DNA of 64,000 nt, from assembly GCF_011397635.1 (NCBI RefSeq), contig NC_064753.1, positions 35,054,322-35,118,321 of the forward strand, given 5' to 3'. A program made the translations under genes and the position numbers. Positions 61,801-64,000 of the stretch are shown here, piece after piece. Each line of letters begins with the position of its first letter. Position 1 is the first letter of the stretch. This DNA comes from Epinephelus fuscoguttatus (lineage: Eukaryota > Chordata > Actinopteri > Perciformes > Serranidae). The notes below the pieces were generated by a model that did not search any database, was not told the origin of the DNA, and saw nothing but the letters and a program-made list of their open reading frames with translations.

Positions 61801-63494
61801 CCCTGCTAGTGGTGATACAGGCTGATTTCTAAGGCCTTTGATGAATCAAAAACATACCCAACGATATGTGACGGCTTGGCATTAGTGCAGCTTTCTTGAA
61901 AAATCGAAGAAGTGTAGCTTTCTCTCTACACCACTCTCCCACTGAAAACCACACAAAAGACTTCAGCCTTAATTTTCCTGCTAGTCTTCCCAGATATTTA
62001 AAAGCTATGTGTGTGTATATTCACTAGTTTGGAGAGATGTGTGTGGATTATTATTAGACCGGCGAGGTACAGGGGCTGCTTTTTTCATGATCAGACACAT
62101 TTTCTTCGGAAAGCTGTATTTACAAAGCCATCTTCCTATGGGTACATGAGGATTGGGTCAGTGCAGGGGAAAAGGGTGACCTTTTAGTCATGCAAGTAGT
62201 CCAAATCTACATGTGACACTTCGAATGGTTTCCTAGAATCTCGCAGTGTGAAGGATGATGGCCGTCTCAGTTAATTGCTGTGCTTTCTGTTGATGACTAA
62301 ATTGTGAGCCAACATCAAAATATTTCAGATTCTGTGCCTCTTAGGAAATGTGCATGTTTGGGAAATGTGTCATTTTGGTGTCAGATATTTGAAAGTTTGG
62401 TAACTAATAAAGATTCTCGACTTGCCACCATACTGAGGAGAACAGAGGAATAAGCTTTTGCGTTTATCCTTAACCCTGGGCTTGCTTAGGGATGTTAGGC
62501 GTCTGGCTTTGATCCAAAAGCTTTGAAAAAATAGGTGGTCAAAACATGTTGTCATTTTTACTTCAAATGTTAGACTAATTACAAAATATCACTGCTGCGG
62601 GTGTTTTTTTTTTGGAATTTGATCTTAAGAAAGTGTTTTGAACTTTTCAGTGTTAATTAGGAAACTATTTTACAGAAACAGGTATGAACAAAAAAGTGAA
62701 AATAGAAGTATGGTTGTCATAAAAACTATGTAGTTATACACATGTATGCTTGTTGTATGTGGCTGTCATTGGTTTAACTTGCACATTGTCAGTTAATTAA
62801 TAATGGCACACCTGTCCCAGGGACACCACAAACATGGTAAGGACACAGTTGTTGGGCGATTTAATGATTTTTTTCAGTAGTTACCAGTATACTGCCCACT
62901 ACAGGTCACATTCAGCTTCATGTAGGAAAGCCACCAACCTCACTCGCACATGCCCATCCAGTGGCAGACTTATTCTCATGCTAATGTGTAGGTGAAACTA
63001 GGGCTGTAGATGATGGTGATCACAGTGTTATCTTGGTCAATCTGGTCAATAATTTAACAGGATTACACACTGACTTTGGGAACATCATGCATTTATTGAA
63101 CTTAAATAACTCGTGGCAGGTGGCCCATTGACCGAAATTCTTACTATAACCGTTAAGGCACTCATACTGGCATATTGTCAAAAAATAGATAAAAACCAAT
63201 GACACAAATGTCAGTAATATAATGTAATTTTGTACATAAGACTCTGACTTTATGATTCCTCTACTGCTAAAGTGCATGTATGAAGACATGTTGTAACGGA
63301 GCTTAAGCACTTTGACCATATGCTTTATTTTTGTATTATCTGCGATGCACAGTATATGTGAGTGTGGTGAGATATCCGCAGTGATAAACACTCCTTAACA
63401 TTGATTAAAAATTTGGCACAGTCAAATCTGCAGTGGAAGGCTGCCTGAATGCTGTGGGGAGAAAGGCTCTCTGGTTTGTCTCGTTCCACTAATC

Positions 63495-63787
63495 CAGTGG
63501 TTCCCTACTGGTGGGTCGTGGTCCAAAAGTGGGTGGCGGGTCCGTTCTGAACGGACCGCAAGTGACCTGCCAAAGTGTCAAGTTTGTAAAAAACATACTT
63601 TATTTTTAAGACCAATGAAATGTGGGTACAGAGCTTGTATTTTTAAGTGCAGCTCTCTTCTGTGGAGTGAGTGAGTAACAGACAGCTACTTGACAGAGAC
63701 AACAAACTAGTATTAAACTGTGTGGACCTTGAACTAATGACTAAAAAGAAATCTGGACCCTGTAGCTGGACCAGTTGGGAACCACTG
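63495..63787. mobile_element. Short hAT-like MITE (CAGTGGTTCCCTACTGGT ends)
   Basis: CAGTGGTTCCCTACTGGT at 63495-63512 is inverse to ACCAGTTGGGAACCACTG at 63770-63787 with one mismatch. CAGTGGTTC is a classic hAT terminus. Flanking octamers CACTAATC-like and CTCTAACA are only partly alike, so the target duplication is eroded. The 293-bp element has no ORF of its own. Confidence 0.78.
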
Positions 63788-64000
63788 CTCTAACAGACAC
63801 ATTTGGGTGGCGCCATTGTAAAAAACGCGCCGGGATGATATTTTTGCTGAGGGTTGCTGCACAGTATAAATGTGTAAGCATCACTTTGTATGTGCATGAC
63901 CCTCCAGGAGCTACAGAAAAACTACTCACACGTACTAACATTGGTGGTTCCATCAACTGTTAGTCCACAGAATGTGCGCTTTCTCACCTCAGACAGAGTT

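Overview
The window is vertebrate nuclear DNA, almost certainly from a ray-finned fish and probably a percomorph. Coding sequence is split into short exons with GT-AG introns. Both recognised genes are vertebrate orthologues. The rest is full of teleost-type interspersed repeats: Tc1-like and hAT-like transposons, foldback MITEs, a tRNA-derived SINE and an L2/CR1-like LINE 3' end. Nothing bacterial, viral, plasmid-like or CRISPR-like was seen, and most short ORFs are chance readings of intron or repeat sequence.

Layout. 1-20,960 is a gene-poor repeat field with no supported host gene. 20,985-36,855 (minus strand) is a complete tdrd3 gene. I resolved 13 coding exons totalling 2,355 nt (784 residues plus stop), with every junction in frame: DUF1767/OB-fold N-terminus, UBA domain, long disordered Arg/Ser/Asn-rich region, Tudor domain split over two exons, and the conserved C-terminal tail. 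36,856-41,977 is intergenic, holding a teleost MITE-like repeat and a LINE fragment. 41,978-42,583 is a TATA-less promoter with tandem CCAAT boxes, a GC box, an inverted CCAAT box and a CRE-like site. 42,584-52,957 (plus strand) holds the first four coding exons of diaph3, including an 11-codon microexon at 50,042-50,074. The remainder to 64,000 is read as diaph3 intron 4, with several nested repeats; the gene continues beyond the window.

How they fit together. The head-to-head pair tdrd3/diaph3 is the same arrangement as TDRD3/DIAPH3 in human, so this looks like conserved vertebrate synteny. The products act separately: TDRD3 is a methylarginine-reading scaffold that partners TOP3B and FMRP, while DIAPH3 is a Rho-regulated formin that nucleates actin. 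The most informative non-genic observations are: an hAT-like element inside another repeat with a perfect 8-bp target duplication; two SINE copies with 12-17 bp duplications, one of which lost its pol III A-box; two Tc1-type fragments differing by an exact 30-codon deletion that removes one catalytic Asp; a 47-bp-arm hairpin of unknown nature; and two protein-like tandem repeats. I found no credible undescribed gene system.
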